A DNA stretch of 64,000 nucleotides from Vibrio sp. 14G-20 (GCF_026241515.1 NZ_JAPHPW010000001.1:186001-250000), one strand, 5' to 3'. Positions 8,447-23,243 are shown, counted from the first letter of the stretch. Notes: generated by a model not told the origin, from the letters alone. Numbers and translations are program-made.

Positions 8447-9445
8447 ATGGCAACAATTAAAGATGTAGCAAAGGAAGCTGGTGTTTCTGTTGCAACCGTA
8501 TCTCGAGTGATCAACAAGTCTCCCAAGGCGAGTGCAAGCTCGGTAGAGTCTGTAACGAAAGCGATGTCTAAACTCGGCTATCGACCGAATGCCAATGCTC
8601 GAGCGCTGGTAAGCCAAAGCACGAACACTGTTGGTGTATTGGTCGGTGACATCTCCGATCCCTTTTTTGGCACGTTGGTTAAGGCTGTCGATAATGTCGC
8701 TCGTGAGAACGGAAAACATATCCTTGTCGGTAATGGCTCGCACGATCGTGAAGAAGAGAGACAAGCGATTGAATTGCTGATTAACAGCCGTTGTGACGCC
8801 CTGGTGATCCACTCGAAAGGCCTCACCGACGAAGAACTGATTGCCTATGCAAAAGAGGTCAAAGGCTTAGTACTGATCAACCGTTATATTGCTGAGATTG
8901 CCAACCGCTGTATTTTCTTAGACAACAAAAAAGGCGCGTATCTTGCGACGGAATATCTGATCCGCCATGGCCATAAGAACATTGCCTGTATCGCCTCTTC
9001 GCATAGCATTGAAGATGCCGATGAGCGCATCCAAGGTTACTTAGCAGCACTCTCAGATTACAAAATAGCGCTCTCTGACAGCTATATCGAATACTCGGCA
9101 CCTACCAGTGACGGTGGCGAATACGCCATGACTAACCTTCTGACTAAGTCACTACCAATCACAGGCATTGTGGCGTACAACGATTACATGGCAGCAGGTG
9201 CTTTATCTGTCCTTGATGAAAACGGTATTCAAGCGCCGGACAAAATGTCGATCATCGGCTTCGATGATGGCTTGATTGCCCGCTATGTTCATCCAAAGCT
9301 CACCACCATTCGCTACCCGATTCAGATGATGGCAGAGAAAGCGACACGACTCGCATTGCACTTAGCCAAAGGTGAAAACACCTCCTCTGAACCAATGATG
9401 TTCTCTCCAACTCTGGTACGCCGCAATTCGGTAGAGAAAGTCTAA
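8447..9445 (+). CDS. galR: LacI-family transcriptional repressor GalR
   Basis: 332-aa LacI-family repressor. The N-terminal helix-turn-helix ATIKDVAKEAGVSVATVSRV is followed by a hinge helix (NARALVSQ) and a periplasmic-binding-protein-like core with IGFDDGLIARYVHPKLTTIR, as in GalR/GalS. It should bind galactose and release the boxes at 8310, 14677 and 23244. The gal operon galETKM converges on it from the right. The start ATG has GAGGTTAAAA upstream. A run of five TCTGG repeats follows the stop directly. Confidence 0.9.
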   Translation: MATIKDVAKEAGVSVATVSRVINKSPKASASSVESVTKAMSKLGYRPNANARALVSQSTNTVGVLVGDISDPFFGTLVKAVDNVARENGKHILVGNGSHDREEERQAIELLINSRCDALVIHSKGLTDEELIAYAKEVKGLVLINRYIAEIANRCIFLDNKKGAYLATEYLIRHGHKNIACIASSHSIEDADERIQGYLAALSDYKIALSDSYIEYSAPTSDGGEYAMTNLLTKSLPITGIVAYNDYMAAGALSVLDENGIQAPDKMSIIGFDDGLIARYVHPKLTTIRYPIQMMAEKATRLALHLAKGENTSSEPMMFSPTLVRRNSVEKV

Positions 9446-9447
9446 GT

Positions 9448-9474
9448 TCTGGTCTGGTCTGGTCTGGTCTGGTC
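9448..9474. repeat. pentanucleotide tandem repeat (TCTGG)x5
   Basis: Five perfect TCTGG units plus TC start two bases after the galR stop codon. The repeat is in the 3' untranslated part, before the terminator, so length change would not alter the protein. Confidence 0.95.
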
Positions 9475-9492
9475 ACCAAGCAATAAACAAAA

Positions 9493-9526
9493 AAAGCCCT
9501 AACAGAATCGCTTCTGTTAGGGCTTT
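9493..9526. terminator. Rho-independent terminator of galR (and galM)
   Basis: AAAGCCCTAACAGAA pairs perfectly with TTCTGTTAGGGCTTT over the 4-base loop TCGC. It is A-rich on the left and T-ended on the right, so it can work in both directions. The region up to the galM stop (9527-9678) shows nothing else. Confidence 0.9.
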
Positions 9527-9678
9527 CCTACCTTACTCAGATACCCAACAATCGCGCTTAATAAACCGCACTCTTGTTGAGCGCCACTTTTGCTCATCCC
9601 CCAAGAACAACGCGATAATTCACATCGTCCTATTCACAAGCAAAAGATATTGGCGTAACCGCTTTGAGCTAGAGCGTA

Positions 9679-10758
9679 CTAGTTTGAAGAATCCCCCGAA
9701 AATTCAAACTGGTAACAGGTACTGTAGTTATATTCTTGTTCAGGCTTGAGAATACAACTGTCCTGCTTCCACTCTGGGTGGTTAGGAGAGTCAGGTAAGA
9801 ACTGGGTTTCTAGCGCCAAACCAGCGTAGTCTTCATAGCTGCCACCACTTCGGTTTGGTGTGCCACCAAGCCAGTTTCCGGTGTATAGCTGCATTGCAGG
9901 TTTGGTTGAAAATACTTTTAGTGTGACGAGCGCATCTGGTGAGGTTACGGTCGCGGCACATTGAGTGCGTTTGCAGCCATCAGCCAATAAGAAAGAGTGG
10001 TCGTAACCCTTTGCTGCTTTCTGCTGTTCATCGCCCAACAAACGCTCTGAGATCATCATAGGCTGATTGAAGTCAAAGCTGGTCGATTTCACCGATTTAA
10101 GATTACCTAACGGAATACCCACCGAATTGGTCGGCAAGAATTGATTGGCGTTGATGCTGACAATGTGTGACAAACAATCGTGTCCGGCTTCTGCGCCAAG
10201 TAGATTGAAGTACGCATGATTCGTTAGGTTGACCACGGTCGGCTTGTCTGTGGTTGCAGAGTAATTAATGGACACTCGATTGTCTTCGGTGATGTCATAA
10301 CGCACCGACACATTCAAATTCCCCGGGAATCCTTGGTCGCCATCAGCAGACTCAAGAGTAAACACCACTGACGTTTCGGTTTGCTCGGCAATATTCCAAC
10401 GGCGTTTATCAAATCCGTCCGGACCACCATGTAAGGTATTGCCCGCTTGGTTGGTTTCCAGCTTGTAATTCTGACCATCAATTTTGAAACGACCATTAGC
10501 AATGCGGTTAGCATAACGGCCAACGGTTGTGCCCATATAGCTGGCTTGTTTATCGAAGTTCTCCATTGAGTTAACACCCAACAAAACTTCTCTTTTGTTT
10601 CCCTTTACTGGCAGGATACAGCTCAACCATGTTGCACCAATATCCATGAATGTCACTTGCATGCCATGCGTATTTGATAGCGTCACTAACTGAGCGGGTT
10701 GGCCATCATAGGCTGGAGTCTGCGTCATGGATTGATGCAGGTTTTGCTCTTGTGTCAT
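9679..10758 (-). CDS. galM: aldose 1-epimerase (mutarotase)
   Basis: 359-aa galactose mutarotase that interconverts beta- and alpha-D-galactose so that GalK can act. The family motifs NGRFKIDGQNYKLETNQ, HGGPDGFDKRRW, the catalytic His in VVNLTNHAYFNL and the catalytic Glu in LALETQFLPDSPNHP are all present. It is the last gene of galETKM, as in E. coli. The start ATG has AGAAGGAATTTAGA upstream. A terminator-like hairpin and the 25-bp galactose 3' element separate it from galK, so its expression may be lower than or uncoupled from the upstream genes. Confidence 0.95.
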   Translation of the reverse strand: MTQEQNLHQSMTQTPAYDGQPAQLVTLSNTHGMQVTFMDIGATWLSCILPVKGNKREVLLGVNSMENFDKQASYMGTTVGRYANRIANGRFKIDGQNYKLETNQAGNTLHGGPDGFDKRRWNIAEQTETSVVFTLESADGDQGFPGNLNVSVRYDITEDNRVSINYSATTDKPTVVNLTNHAYFNLLGAEAGHDCLSHIVSINANQFLPTNSVGIPLGNLKSVKSTSFDFNQPMMISERLLGDEQQKAAKGYDHSFLLADGCKRTQCAATVTSPDALVTLKVFSTKPAMQLYTGNWLGGTPNRSGGSYEDYAGLALETQFLPDSPNHPEWKQDSCILKPEQEYNYSTCYQFEFSGDSSN

Positions 10759-10783
10759 TCTAAATTCCTTCTAGTGCCAGTAA

Positions 10784-10810
10784 AAAGCCTCTACCTGAAG
10801 TAAAGGCTTT
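10784..10810 (-). terminator. terminator-like hairpin between galK and galM
   Basis: Read on the minus strand, AAAGCCT and AGGCTTT form a 7-bp stem over a 13-base loop, followed by a short T-run and A. It lies inside the operon 26 bases before the galM start, so it may cause partial termination after galK. Confidence 0.55.
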
Positions 10811-10815
10811 AGCAT

Positions 10816-10840
10816 TTGGCCTACCATGATCTTTTTACTT
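10816..10840 (-). promoter_or_regulatory. conserved 25-bp galactose 3' element, copy A (after galK)
   Basis: The plus strand reads TTGGCCTACCATGATC followed by TTTTTACTT. It is 22 of 25 identical to the copy at 16601 and 23 of 25 to the copy at 26194. It begins 29 bases after the galK stop and is followed in the transcript by a hairpin. GAGCTT-N4 precedes the AGTAAAA core here, as in the third copy. Its function is unknown; see findings for the possible Spot 42 link. Confidence 0.8.
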
Positions 10841-10869
10841 GGTAAGCTCTATATTAAGTCTCGAAGCGT

Positions 10870-12030
<1,161 letters not shown>

Positions 12031-12101
12031 AAGTAAACTCTCTGGTTAAACTCTTTGTTCAATTGGTTATGGCCCCTTTACGGCACCACTTTAATTCTTT
12101 T

Positions 12102-12240
12102 AAATCCCCTATCTCGTTCGTCTCTCACGGTAGGGAATGACAACATCAGCGACTAAACTTTTAAGCTTCTAAGCTCTTAAACTTATGGGCTTCTCACCTG
12201 TCGTCATTCCAGAATCGAGGAACGAGATATCAGGAATCTC
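12102..12240. repeat. Vibrio-type palindromic intergenic repeat, copy 1 (galT-galK)
   Basis: ~139-bp element starting CCCCTATCTCGTTCG and ending CGAGATATCAGGAATCTC. It has an internal inverted pair GGGAATGAC / GTCATTCC and outer arms TATCTCGTTC / GAACGAGATA that allow a long hairpin. It shares its layout and most end sequence with the element at 13382-13519. It is noncoding and sits inside the operon between galT and galK. Confidence 0.8.
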
Positions 12241-12261
12241 ATTCGTTATCTACGAAGTAGG

Positions 12262-13317
12262 CTATTCCTGCTCTTTGTAGTGAACGTCACTCAAATCACG
12301 AAGACGTTGCGCTGCCTGTTCTGCGGTTAAATCACGCTGAGACTCAGCCAGCATTTCGTAGCCGACCATGAACTTACGAACCGAAGCACTACGTAGCAAT
12401 GGCGGGTAGAACAAGGCATGCAGCTGCCAGTGATCGATATCCGTACCTTCTTCGAAGAACGGCGCATAGTGCCAGCCCATTGAGTAAGGGAATGAGCATT
12501 GGAACAAGTTGTCGTAACGACTGGTCAGCTTCTTAATCGCAAGCGCTAAATCATCACGCTGCTCGTCAGTCAGTTCGCTCATACGACGGATGTGTGTTTT
12601 TGGTAGCAACATGGTTTCAAATGGCCACGCCGCCCAATAAGGCACCACAGCAATCCAATGTTCAGTTTCAACCACAGTGCGAGAGCCGTCTTTCATTTCA
12701 GCTTCAACGTAATCCACTAATAGGTTTGAGCCTTGCTGTTCGAAGTACTCTTTCAGTAGCTTTTCTTTACGTTCAATCTCGTTGGGCAAAAAGCTGTTTG
12801 CCCAGATCTGACCGTGTGGGTGTGGCTGAGAACAGCCCATGGTCTCGCCTTTGTTTTCAAACGCTTGAACCCATAGGTAATCTTTACCTAGCTCTTCAAT
12901 CTGTTCATTCCATGTGTCGATAACACCGCGAATCTTGTTTACTGGTAACTCTGGCAGCGTTTTGCTGTGGTCCGGAGAAAAACAGATCACGCGGCTCAAC
13001 CCGCGAACACCTTGAGTCTTGAATAGAGGGTTTTCAGACTCTGGAGCATCAGGTGAATCAGGCATCAACGCCGCGAAATCATTACTGAATACATAAGTGC
13101 CGTCGTAATCTGGGTTTTCGTCGCCCGAGATACGCGTATTGGTTGGGCACAAGAAACACTCTTTCTCATACGCAGGAAGCTGCGCGGTCGATGGTTTTTC
13201 ATCTTGGCCACTCCAAGGACGTTTTGCTCGGTGCGGTGATACTAAGATCCACTGACCCGTTAATGGGTTATAACGACGATGCGGGTGGTCTACTGGGTTA
13301 AATTCAACTTTTGACAT
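12262..13317 (-). CDS. galT: galactose-1-phosphate uridylyltransferase
   Basis: 351-aa HIT-superfamily enzyme that exchanges UMP between UDP-glucose and galactose-1-phosphate. The active site [13 protein letters not shown] contains the HPH motif with the nucleophilic histidine. The N-terminal [20 protein letters not shown] and the metal-site cysteines in [10 protein letters not shown] fit the family. It is the second gene of galETKM, with repeats in both flanking gaps. The start ATG is preceded by TTGAGAGCAA. Confidence 0.97.
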   Translation of the reverse strand: MSKVEFNPVDHPHRRYNPLTGQWILVSPHRAKRPWSGQDEKPSTAQLPAYEKECFLCPTNTRISGDENPDYDGTYVFSNDFAALMPDSPDAPESENPLFKTQGVRGLSRVICFSPDHSKTLPELPVNKIRGVIDTWNEQIEELGKDYLWVQAFENKGETMGCSQPHPHGQIWANSFLPNEIERKEKLLKEYFEQQGSNLLVDYVEAEMKDGSRTVVETEHWIAVVPYWAAWPFETMLLPKTHIRRMSELTDEQRDDLALAIKKLTSRYDNLFQCSFPYSMGWHYAPFFEEGTDIDHWQLHALFYPPLLRSASVRKFMVGYEMLAESQRDLTAEQAAQRLRDLSDVHYKEQE

Positions 13318-13381
13318 GTTTAGATTGCTCTCAAATTTTGTGTCTTGGTCAATTCACCAAGATGAATAATTCTTCTACAAG

Positions 13382-13519
13382 GAGATTCCCTATCACGCTC
13401 GTTCCTCACTGTAGGGAATGACGTGTAATCTCGTTGTGCTATTTGTGCAAAGGCAACCGCTTCATAGCCTTATGCTCATCCGTCATTCCAGAATCGAGGT
13501 ACGAGATATCTGGAATCTC
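13382..13519. repeat. Vibrio-type palindromic intergenic repeat, copy 2 (galE-galT)
   Basis: 138-bp element bounded by GAGATTCC and its exact inverse GGAATCTC. Inner arms are GGGAATGACG (13414-13423) and CGTCATTCC, and CTCGTTCCTC near the left end pairs roughly with GAGGTACGAG on the right. It is closely related to 12102-12240 and noncoding. Confidence 0.85.
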
Positions 13520-13545
13520 TCTTTTCTCAATAACCTAAAAGTTAC

Positions 13546-14556
13546 TTAGTAACCTTGTGGATTATTCGACTGCCAGTTCCACGTATCCGCCGTCATCTCC
13601 ATCACGCTACGCGTCGCCTTCCAGCCAAGCTCGCGCTCTGCTTTTTCAGTGCTTGCCCAACATTCGGCAATGTCACCAGCGCGGCGTGGGCAAAGTTCAT
13701 AAGGAACCGGTTTGCCCGATGCTTGTGCGAAGGCTTCAACCATCTCGAGTACACTTGAGCCCTTGCCCGTACCTAGGTTGTAAATGTGTAAGCCCGCTTT
13801 CTCACCAACCACTTTTAGTGCTGCGACGTGACCGTCCGCTAAATCCATTACATGAATATAGTCACGAACGCCTGTGCCATCGACTGTTGGGTAATCGTTT
13901 CCAAAAACATCCAGTTTTTCACGGCGACCGACGGCTACTTGAGCAATAAACGGCATTAAATTATTTGGGATACCTTGTGGGTCTTCACCCATAGTGCCCG
14001 ATGGATGTGCGCCGACTGGATTGAAGTAACGCAGTAAAGTCACGCTCCAGTCGTTCTCCGCGTTGAACAGATCGCTCAAGCACTCTTCCACCATATATTT
14101 GCTGCGACCATAAGGGTTAGTTGTCGCGCCGATCGGTGAAGTTTCAGTAATCGGCACTACTTCCGGGTCGCCGTAAACGGTAGCCGAAGAACTAAATACG
14201 ATGCTTTTCACGCCCGCTTTCTTCATGCTTCGAGCTAACACCAGTGAACCATTAACGTTGTTATCGTAGTACTCCAAAGGCTTAGCCACCGACTCCCCTA
14301 CCGCTTTCAGGCCAGCAAAGTGAATCACGGCTTGGATATCGTTTTCTGAAAATACGCTATCTAGAAAAGATTGGTCACGAATGTCGCCAAGATAAAACGT
14401 TGGTCGCTTGCCAGTTAACGACTCGATTCGTTCCAGCACTAGCTCTTTGCTATTGCAAAGGTTATCAACAATGATCGGCTCCATACCTGCCTGTATCATT
14501 TGAATGCATGTATGACTTCCGATGTAACCCATGCCGCCCGTAACCAGTACTTTCAC
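13546..14556 (-). CDS. galE: UDP-glucose 4-epimerase
   Basis: 336-aa NAD-dependent epimerase that interconverts UDP-galactose and UDP-glucose. The Rossmann motif GGMGYIGSH is at the N-terminus. SSSATVYG supplies the catalytic Ser, and YGRSKYMVE supplies the YxxxK catalytic pair. The start chosen is GTG at 14556, because AGAGAGG lies 6 bases upstream. An in-frame TTG six bases earlier sits directly on that Shine-Dalgarno and is unlikely. It is the first gene of galETKM and is controlled by the perfect GalR box about 120 bases upstream. Confidence 0.96.
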   Translation of the reverse strand: MKVLVTGGMGYIGSHTCIQMIQAGMEPIIVDNLCNSKELVLERIESLTGKRPTFYLGDIRDQSFLDSVFSENDIQAVIHFAGLKAVGESVAKPLEYYDNNVNGSLVLARSMKKAGVKSIVFSSSATVYGDPEVVPITETSPIGATTNPYGRSKYMVEECLSDLFNAENDWSVTLLRYFNPVGAHPSGTMGEDPQGIPNNLMPFIAQVAVGRREKLDVFGNDYPTVDGTGVRDYIHVMDLADGHVAALKVVGEKAGLHIYNLGTGKGSSVLEMVEAFAQASGKPVPYELCPRRAGDIAECWASTEKAERELGWKATRSVMEMTADTWNWQSNNPQGY

Positions 14557-14676
14557 AATCAACCTCTCTTTGTCGTCATTCGTGGGCTAACTCGAACTGA
14601 CATTCAGCTCAGTAGCACCGTATGTCAGAAATAGTAGCAGCCATTTTGACTATAATTCTGTGATCAAAACCACGAA

Positions 14677-14692
14677 GTGTAAACGTTTACAC
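14677..14692. promoter_or_regulatory. GalR operator of the galETKM operon
   Basis: GTGTAAACGTTTACAC is a perfect 16-bp palindrome that fits GTGNAANCGNTTNCAC fully. TGTGA-N6-CCACG at 14659-14674, immediately to its left, is a partial CRP site. The intergenic region 14557-14949 also holds TTTTACTAA-type half sites at 14822-14833 and 14895-14904, upstream of the next regulator. No other gene is seen. Confidence 0.88.
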
Positions 14693-14937
14693 TAACTTTC
14701 ATCATTGGTGCTGTTCATGACATAGAGAGAATGTATAGCCTTTAACCTCTAATTCATTGAATTTTAATAAGATAATTATAGATAGTTAGATTTGAGACAT
14801 CACAGATGAGTTGAGCATTTATTTTACTAAAAGTTAATGCAATGACGTCCAGTTTGATTACAATAGGTCTGTAGAATAAAGAGGTGCATTGCTTTTTTAC
14901 TAAATACCAATTTCAAAGCAGCGCAATGTTCCAATAA

Positions 14938-15933
<996 letters not shown>

Positions 15934-15956
15934 TTAAATATATCAATTAGATAAAT

Positions 15957-15989
15957 AAAGGCTGCCTTTGTTGAAGGTGGCCTTTTTTG
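15957..15989 (+). terminator. terminator of the EbgR-like gene
   Basis: An imperfect stem, AAAGGCTGCCTT against AAGGTGGCCTTT, with a short TGTTG loop, is followed by TTTTTT. It lies 24 bases after the stop. Confidence 0.7.
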
Positions 15990-16116
15990 TGCCCGTCACA
16001 TACATCAATCGACACATATCCCCCTCTTTAACCTGCTGCATAAAACAGCCAATAGCATTCTTTTAAGTGGATCACACAGCACTGTAAAAAGACCATAAAA
16101 AACGTGATGAAGTTAA

Positions 16117-16512
<396 letters not shown>

Positions 16513-16540
16513 TTTTACCCTACATTCTGATTGAATACTT

Positions 16541-16573
16541 AAGGCACTCTCCATTTAGTGAGTGCCTTTTTTA
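16541..16573. terminator. terminator after the membrane-protein remnant
   Basis: AAGGCACTC pairs with GAGTGCCTT over a 10-base loop, followed by TTTTTT on the plus strand. It may also help end lacZ transcripts from the right. Confidence 0.85.
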
Positions 16574-16600
16574 TGACTTAAGAACATGTATTTAGACTAT

Positions 16601-16625
16601 TTGACCTACCATGAACCTTTTACTT
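16601..16625 (-). promoter_or_regulatory. conserved 25-bp galactose 3' element, copy B (after lacZ)
   Basis: The plus strand reads TTGACCTACCATGAAC followed by CTTTTACTT. It is 22 of 25 identical to each of the other two copies. It lies 13 bases after the lacZ stop and is followed in the transcript by the hairpin at 16541-16573. In the lacZ mRNA it reads AAGUAAAAGGU near its 5' end. Confidence 0.8.
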
Positions 16626-16638
16626 TATTCGCTGTACG

Positions 16639-19779
<3,141 letters not shown>

Positions 19780-19884
19780 TCAAAGTGATTCATTGCAAGT
19801 GATACTGAGTGCTTAAACCGCGCTTGGGACGCGACAAATGCCAACGAAATAACACCAGCAATGACAAACTTAGAAAAAGTAGAA

Positions 19885-19907
19885 GCCGCAGCGAGAACCG
19901 CTGCGGC
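19885..19907 (-). other. stem-loop between the binding-protein gene and lacZ
   Basis: GCCGCAGCG and CGCTGCGGC form a perfect 9-bp stem with a 5-base loop, 10 bases after the binding-protein stop. TTCTACTTTTT follows on the minus strand. It may act as a partial terminator or an mRNA 3'-end protector. Confidence 0.7.
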
Positions 19908-19917
19908 GAATAACAAA

Positions 19918-21144
19918 TTATTTAAAGGCGCGCTTACTCACCTTATCGAGTTTCTTCAATATTTTTTCGATGCGATCAGGGTGAACCATAAACTCTTGGA
20001 AGCCCTTCATGCCTTCTTTAGCCATCGCAGGATCGGTATCACGGTCATAAAACTGAGCCGTACCATCGGTAGAAGCGAGCATTGCTACACCTTTATCTAA
20101 GAACGGATCTGACTTGGCTTTGGCTTTATTGTTGGTTGGAATTTGTAACAGCATCTCATTGATCAGCTGTTGGTTTTCAGCGCGAGCAACAAACTCTAAG
20201 AACTTACGAGCATCTTCCTTATTTTTTGCTTTAGAAGGAATGTGTAGCGTATCCATAGGCGCATCTTCAGACATAGGAACACTTGGATCGATCACAGGGA
20301 ATTGGAAGAAATCCATCTTGCCATCTAATTCAGCAGGGAAGTTTGGCGTAATGAAGTTCCCCATGAGGTACATCGCCGCTTTCCCGTTATATAAGAATGG
20401 CTGAGCTTCTTGCCAAGAATAAGAGGCGTGATTTTCTAGATAGTAACCAGGCTCAACAAGCTCAGCCCAGTTCGCAAATGTTTTCTTCACGCGCTCGTCA
20501 GAATAAGGCACCTTGCCTTCCATCAACTGGATGTGGAAATCCAAGCCGTTGGTACGCATGTTGATGTAATCAAACCAACCTGCCGCTGTCCAAAGATACT
20601 TAGTACCAATCGCAAACGGTGCTACCCCATTTTCTTTGAGCGTCGCTGATGCGGATTTCAAGTCATCCCAAGTTTTAGGCTCGCCGATACCATATTGTTC
20701 AAAGATGTCTTTACGATAATAAATACCCCATTGGTAATACGTGTATGGCACACCATATTGCTTACCTTGTACTGTCATCGCAGGAGCGGCAGCCGCAAAG
20801 TCTTGCTTCATATTGTTGTCTGTCCAAATATCACTAACATCTTCAAACAGGCCGCGGTCAACAAAGGCTTTCATTCGGTTACCCGCATACCAAAAAACCA
20901 CGTCCGGCGGCGAAGTAACCAACCAATTACGAATCGTTGTTTTGTACGACTCGTGATCGTACAAATTGTACTTAACCGTAATATCTGGGTTTTCTTTTTC
21001 AAAGCGGTTAATGATCTCACCCCACGCCTCTTTTGGCGCTGGATCAGAAGCATCTGAGTTGATGACTAAGGTGCCTGCAAACGATGTTGCAGACATGGAG
21101 GCAGCGAGCACTGCAGAGGCAGCGATATGTTTCACGTATTTCAT
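19918..21144 (-). CDS. ABC transporter sugar-binding protein (family 1 extracellular solute-binding)
   Basis: 408-aa periplasmic binding protein. A Sec signal peptide (KYVKHIAASAVLAASMSATS) is cleaved around FAG, leaving a mature start near TLVINSDASD. The family 1 features are an N-terminal NRFEKENPDITVKYNLYDHE segment and the hinge PDVVFWYAGNRMKAFV. It would deliver an oligosaccharide, probably a beta-galactoside given lacZ next to it, to the two permeases encoded upstream. RBS AAGGACC lies 6 bases before ATG. Stem-loops on both sides of the gene may raise its mRNA level over that of its neighbours. Confidence 0.9.
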   Translation of the reverse strand: MKYVKHIAASAVLAASMSATSFAGTLVINSDASDPAPKEAWGEIINRFEKENPDITVKYNLYDHESYKTTIRNWLVTSPPDVVFWYAGNRMKAFVDRGLFEDVSDIWTDNNMKQDFAAAAPAMTVQGKQYGVPYTYYQWGIYYRKDIFEQYGIGEPKTWDDLKSASATLKENGVAPFAIGTKYLWTAAGWFDYINMRTNGLDFHIQLMEGKVPYSDERVKKTFANWAELVEPGYYLENHASYSWQEAQPFLYNGKAAMYLMGNFITPNFPAELDGKMDFFQFPVIDPSVPMSEDAPMDTLHIPSKAKNKEDARKFLEFVARAENQQLINEMLLQIPTNNKAKAKSDPFLDKGVAMLASTDGTAQFYDRDTDPAMAKEGMKGFQEFMVHPDRIEKILKKLDKVSKRAFK

Positions 21145-21260
21145 ATTGAGGTCCTTGTTATGGAGCTAAGCTCTCTAAGTCCAATTCTTATTGTTTTCTC
21201 TCGTAGGGTGGTTCGTGTTTTAGTTTCTCTTCAATGATTCATCCATTCGGGATGTCGGTA

Positions 21261-21292
21261 GCAATAACGGCTTATAACAGCCGATATTGCTA
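21261..21292 (-). other. stem-loop between permease and binding-protein genes
   Basis: AGCAATAACGGCT (21261-21273) pairs with AGCCGATATTGCT (21280-21292), 12 of 13 bp, over a 6-base loop. It is intercistronic and suited to mRNA processing or stabilisation. Confidence 0.65.
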
Positions 21293-21321
21293 GGTTCGTG
21301 TATCGATTCTTATCTCTTTAT

Positions 21322-22173
21322 TTACCCTTTGGTCGCACCTAATGTCAGACCTGCGATAAAGTGCTTTTGCATGGTAAAAAACAGCACAACCGGTGGGATA
21401 GCCGCAACCACTGCACCCGCCGACATAAACTGCCAAGACGCCAGCCATTGGCCTTGAAGTGAGCTCAACCCCGCGGTTACTGGGCGAACGTCATCACTCT
21501 GAACCAGTACTAGTGCCCAGAAGAAGTCATTCCAAATAAAGGTAAACACCAACACGGCTAACGCTGCTAAAGCTGGGCGAACCAAAGGGAGTACGACATG
21601 CCAGAATATTTTCCATTCACTTACCCCTTCAACACGCGCCGCTTCGATCAAGGCATCTGGGATCCCGACGATAAAGTTACGCATGAACAAGGTACAGAAG
21701 CCGGCTTGAAAAGCGATATGGAAAAAAATCAGCGCCCAATGGGTATCGTAAAGGCCAAGTCCAATCGTTAAATCACGCACTGGAATCATCAAGATTTGAA
21801 ACGGAACAAAGTTGCCCGCGATAAACATCGCAAAGATCCAAACATTGGCTTTGAAGTTGTATTTCGCCAAGGCGTACCCAGCCAAAGTCGAAAGAGCGAC
21901 AGCCCCTGCGACTGCTGGCAATGTAATGATCAAACTATTGATTAAGTACTGCCCCATCGAAGTCGAGGTAAAAACTTGGGTATAGTTCTCAATGAACTGA
22001 ATCTCGCTCGGCCAGCCCCAATAATTACCTTTGTTGATGTCATCCATCGAACGAATCGACGTCATCATCACGGCGATAAGCGGTAACAACCACATCACGA
22101 TCGAGATAGGTAACGCGACTCGGTAACTGATATTAGTAAAGCGACCGGCTTTTTGAATTGGTTGCGGAAACAT
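21322..22173 (-). CDS. sugar ABC transporter permease (MalG type)
   Basis: 283-aa inner-membrane permease with six hydrophobic segments and the EAA loop EAARVEGVSEWKIFWHVVLP that contacts the ATPase. It belongs to the MalG-like carbohydrate uptake family (CUT1). The C-terminus MQKHFIAGLTLGATKG is typical of the family. Its start codon overlaps the stop of the upstream permease by one base, so the two are translationally coupled. It is the partner of the permease at 22173-23093, the binding protein at 19918 and the ATPase at 23390. Confidence 0.92.
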   Translation of the reverse strand: MFPQPIQKAGRFTNISYRVALPISIVMWLLPLIAVMMTSIRSMDDINKGNYWGWPSEIQFIENYTQVFTSTSMGQYLINSLIITLPAVAGAVALSTLAGYALAKYNFKANVWIFAMFIAGNFVPFQILMIPVRDLTIGLGLYDTHWALIFFHIAFQAGFCTLFMRNFIVGIPDALIEAARVEGVSEWKIFWHVVLPLVRPALAALAVLVFTFIWNDFFWALVLVQSDDVRPVTAGLSSLQGQWLASWQFMSAGAVVAAIPPVVLFFTMQKHFIAGLTLGATKG

Positions 22174-23093
22174 TATTTTTCACTCCTTAACATGCGCCAC
22201 AAGAAGTAAGCGATATAGATATCCATGATCAGAAACAGCACCACTGAAACCGCCGCACCGTAACCCATTCGATAGTTAAAAATAGACTCTTCATACATTT
22301 GATACGCCAGTACCGTCGAACTTCCCCAAGGTCCACCAGCCGTCATGGTTGCCACCAAATCGAAAGAACGAAGGGCACCAATTACTGTCACCACAACAGC
22401 AATAAACGTCGCCGGTCTTAATTGAGGAAGCACCACATACCAGAGCATGCGCCATTTCTTCGCACCATCAAGGCGAGCAGCTTCTAACTGTTCTGGATCT
22501 AGGTTATTCAGCCCCGTTAAATATAAGATCATGCAATAGGAGATTTGTGGCCATAAACCAGCGGCAATAATTCCATAAGTCACATAGTCTTCGTCAGCGA
22601 GTATTGAAACGGGCTCAAAACCGAAGGCACCCAATACCATATTAAAAAGACCAAATGACGGGTCATAGAACCAAGAAAATACGAGGCCGACCACCACTTG
22701 AGAAATAACAAAGGGGAAAAAGAATAAGGATTTAACGACACGAATGCCTTTCACTTGTTGGTTTAAGAAAAGGGCAATCGCCAAGCCACAAGGTGGCGCG
22801 AGCATAAAGAAGATCAACCAAAGAAAGTTATTCGTTAGAGAAGTGTAGAAAGCCTCGGAATCAAACAGTTCACGATAGTTTTCCAGCCCTACCCACTCTT
22901 TTTCACCTAGCCCATCCCACTCAAAGAAGCTAAGCCAGATACTGTCCAAGATTGGATAGATAACGTAGAGAGAGAAGATAGCGATAGCCGGGGCTAAGAA
23001 CAGCCAAGGAGACACCTTAGAGCTTATGCGTCTTTTCTTCTTAGCTGACGGGGTGTGATTTTGTGGGTATATCGTTTTCACAGATTGCTCCAT
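22173..23093 (-). CDS. sugar ABC transporter permease (MalF type)
   Basis: 306-aa inner-membrane permease with a short cytoplasmic N-terminus rich in Lys/Arg (PSAKKKRRISSKV), six hydrophobic segments and the EAA motif EAARLDGAKKWRMLWYVVLP. It is of the CUT1 family, and the start of the second permease overlaps its stop. It heads the minus-strand run to lacZ. A GalR-type operator lies in the divergent promoter region to its right, so import is probably tied to the galactose regulon. Confidence 0.92.
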   Translation of the reverse strand: MEQSVKTIYPQNHTPSAKKKRRISSKVSPWLFLAPAIAIFSLYVIYPILDSIWLSFFEWDGLGEKEWVGLENYRELFDSEAFYTSLTNNFLWLIFFMLAPPCGLAIALFLNQQVKGIRVVKSLFFFPFVISQVVVGLVFSWFYDPSFGLFNMVLGAFGFEPVSILADEDYVTYGIIAAGLWPQISYCMILYLTGLNNLDPEQLEAARLDGAKKWRMLWYVVLPQLRPATFIAVVVTVIGALRSFDLVATMTAGGPWGSSTVLAYQMYEESIFNYRMGYGAAVSVVLFLIMDIYIAYFLWRMLRSEK

Positions 23094-23243
23094 TTCCCGA
23101 AATTCCTTGTCTTCAAAGCTTCATTTACTATTTGGTTAATTTCCACCTAGATTTCTAAATTTCATCTAGTAACTCAGCATTTATAATGATTACGTTCAAA
23201 TATTAGGCTTATTGATAATATTACGCACAGTTATGTTTTATTT

